From NCBI RefSeq assembly GCF_900258045.1, contig NZ_OGVD01000001.1:1-64000 (forward strand): a stretch of DNA of 64,000 nucleotides, read 5' to 3'. Under the pieces are notes generated by a model. It searched no databases and had not been told where the DNA came from. It saw only the letters and a list, made by a program, of their open reading frames with translations. Origin of the DNA: Sphingorhabdus sp. EL138 (GTDB taxonomy: Bacteria > Pseudomonadota > Alphaproteobacteria > Sphingomonadales > Sphingomonadaceae). The stretch's first letter is position 1, and the number at the start of each line of letters is the position of its first letter. Position numbers and translations under genes: made by a program. Shown in pieces: positions 62,894 to 64,000 of the stretch.

Positions 62894-64000
62894 ATGACCA
62901 CATTGGGATCCGCCCGCACAGTCGATTATCCAAGCAACAGATATGCTTGGTACACCGTGTTCATGTTGACGATTGCGTACGTCGTTTCGTTTGTTGACCG
63001 ATATATACTCGGGCTTATGATAGAGCCAATCAAAACAGATCTTGGTTTAAGCGACACTCAAATTGGATTGTTATTGGGACCTGCATTTGCGATTTTTTAC
63101 GTCACGATGGGACTACCGTTTGGTTGGCTAGTTGATCGCAAAAAACGTACATGGATCATTTCTGCAGGAATTGCTGTCTGGTCGGCCGCGACAGTCTTAT
63201 CAGGATTTGCGAGAAATTTTGTTCAACTATTTATAGCTCGTATGGGCGTGGGAATCGGAGAGGCGGCATTAAGCCCGGCTGCGCTATCTATGATTTCAGA
63301 TAGCTTTGTAAAGGAACGGCGAGCGCGCGCCGTTGCCTTTTACACAATGGCAGCCTCCTTAGGAGCCGGATTAGCCTCACTACTGGGTGCTGCTCTGTTG
63401 ACATGGGCAGAAACGGTACCAAAAATAAGCTTGCCAGTTGTAGGCATCGTGAACGCTTGGCAGCTTTCCTTCATCATCGTAGGGCTCCCCGGGCTATTGT
63501 TGAGCCTGTTTTTCCTAGTGATGCGAGAACCACCACGAATGGAGTATATCTCAACTAAGGAGGGCCAAGAAAATAGTTCCAGTGTTTCCGAGATGCTACA
63601 CTATGTCGGCGTCAGATGGAGAGCTTTTGCTGGATTTGTTTCACTAATGTGCTTACTTATGATCGAAGCATTTGGGCAAAAATGGGGAGCTCCGCTATTT
63701 GAACGCACCTGGGGTTGGGATGCGGCTAGTTATGCAACTGTGAATGGAATAATATTGCTGGTGTTCGGCCCTTTAACTGTCAACGCTGCTGGATGGGCTG
63801 CTGATCGGTTGCTAGTCAAAGGTATCAGAGATGCTCCGCTGTGTATTACGATCGGTGGTGTAGTTATTATGTTTGTAACAGGTCGGTTTATGCCGCTAAT
63901 GCCAAATCCGGAAATGGCGTTTGTGATGATCTCGATTAATACTGTCGGGATTGCAATGGCAGCAGGCACAGCCATAACTGCTTTGTTGAATATCACGCCA
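62894..64000 (+). CDS. MFS transporter (spinster-like), 3' end outside window
   Basis: Open from ATG 62894 to the window edge, 369 codons. Homologous to the carrier at 58155: FVDRYILGLMIEPIKTDLGL, SDTQIGLLLGPAF, GWLVDRKKRT and ARMGVGIGEAALSPAA match the same positions. About ten helices are visible. Two related carriers flanking five cytosolic proteins suggests one for the substrate and one for a product or related substrate. Confidence 0.9.
   Translation, partial: MTTLGSARTVDYPSNRYAWYTVFMLTIAYVVSFVDRYILGLMIEPIKTDLGLSDTQIGLLLGPAFAIFYVTMGLPFGWLVDRKKRTWIISAGIAVWSAATVLSGFARNFVQLFIARMGVGIGEAALSPAALSMISDSFVKERRARAVAFYTMAASLGAGLASLLGAALLTWAETVPKISLPVVGIVNAWQLSFIIVGLPGLLLSLFFLVMREPPRMEYISTKEGQENSSSVSEMLHYVGVRWRAFAGFVSLMCLLMIEAFGQKWGAPLFERTWGWDAASYATVNGIILLVFGPLTVNAAGWAADRLLVKGIRDAPLCITIGGVVIMFVTGRFMPLMPNPEMAFVMISINTVGIAMAAGTAITALLNITP

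Noticed and set aside
1-64000. CRISPR array, tRNA or rRNA genes, replication origin
   Set aside because: No regularly spaced repeats, no tRNA-like cloverleaf, no rRNA sequence and no rep/par genes were recognised on either strand.

Overview
The window looks like a mosaic accessory region of an alphaproteobacterium, most probably a marine or freshwater sphingomonad. This is inferred from protein styles: a TonB-dependent receptor with a typical sphingomonad leader, spinster-type MFS carriers, a carotenoid-cleaving oxygenase, a DUF2282/bufferin precursor and an alphaproteobacterial VirB/VirD4 system. No rRNA, tRNA, replication gene or CRISPR array was seen, so chromosome versus plasmid is not settled. 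Most of the window is moderately AT-rich; the conjugation block at 29.4-41.9 kb is visibly GC-richer.

Layout. 1-764: right end of an IS3-family element that has cut off the 5' end of an alpha/beta hydrolase gene (767-1528). 1.8-7.0 kb (minus strand): cluster I, with two AraC regulators, a thiolase homologue lacking its catalytic residues, a FAD amine oxidase and an N-terminally deleted cupin. 7.3-9.4 kb: a candidate structured RNA, a secreted-protein fragment and two small membrane proteins. 9.4-17.9 kb: more chromosome-like genes (rhodanese lipoprotein, pyridine-nucleotide disulfide oxidoreductase, carotenoid oxygenase, serine hydrolase, MarR, S41 protease, YjbR-like) separated by a dispersed palindromic repeat. 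19.1-23.8 kb: DJ-1/PfpI protein, metallo-beta-lactamase-fold hydrolase, a decayed AraC gene, an orphan bufferin precursor, Dps and a secreted cupin. 24.1-27.1 kb: cluster II, a second, partly decayed copy of cluster I with an intact hydrolase and cupin but only fragments of the amine oxidase and AraC genes. 27.3-29.1 kb: exported isochorismatase-fold hydrolase and an Lrp/AsnC regulator. 29.4-41.9 kb: virB1 to virB11, virD4 and an LPD7-domain gene, with no relaxase visible. 42.1-43.2 kb: a second, truncated copy of the same IS3-family element. 43.2-64 kb: a large gene set for uptake and breakdown of an unidentified compound.

The 43-64 kb block appears to be one functional unit. It combines an outer-membrane TonB receptor, two related MFS carriers, a Tat-exported flavin oxidase beside a lipoprotein cytochrome c and a CpcT/CpeT-like protein, an aldehyde dehydrogenase, an ornithine-cyclodeaminase-family protein, a PEP-mutase/isocitrate-lyase-family protein, two alpha/beta hydrolases, three VOC proteins, a cupin, a methyltransferase and an IclR regulator. 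Copies of a short palindrome resembling CACATATATGTG lie in its divergent promoter regions, which suggests a shared regulator, perhaps the IclR protein. The substrate cannot be read from the sequence.

Clusters I and II share gene content, the TGATG overlap between cupin and amine oxidase, and a homologous leader with tandem hairpins and C-rich loops. This points to an old duplication or repeated acquisition followed by reciprocal decay.
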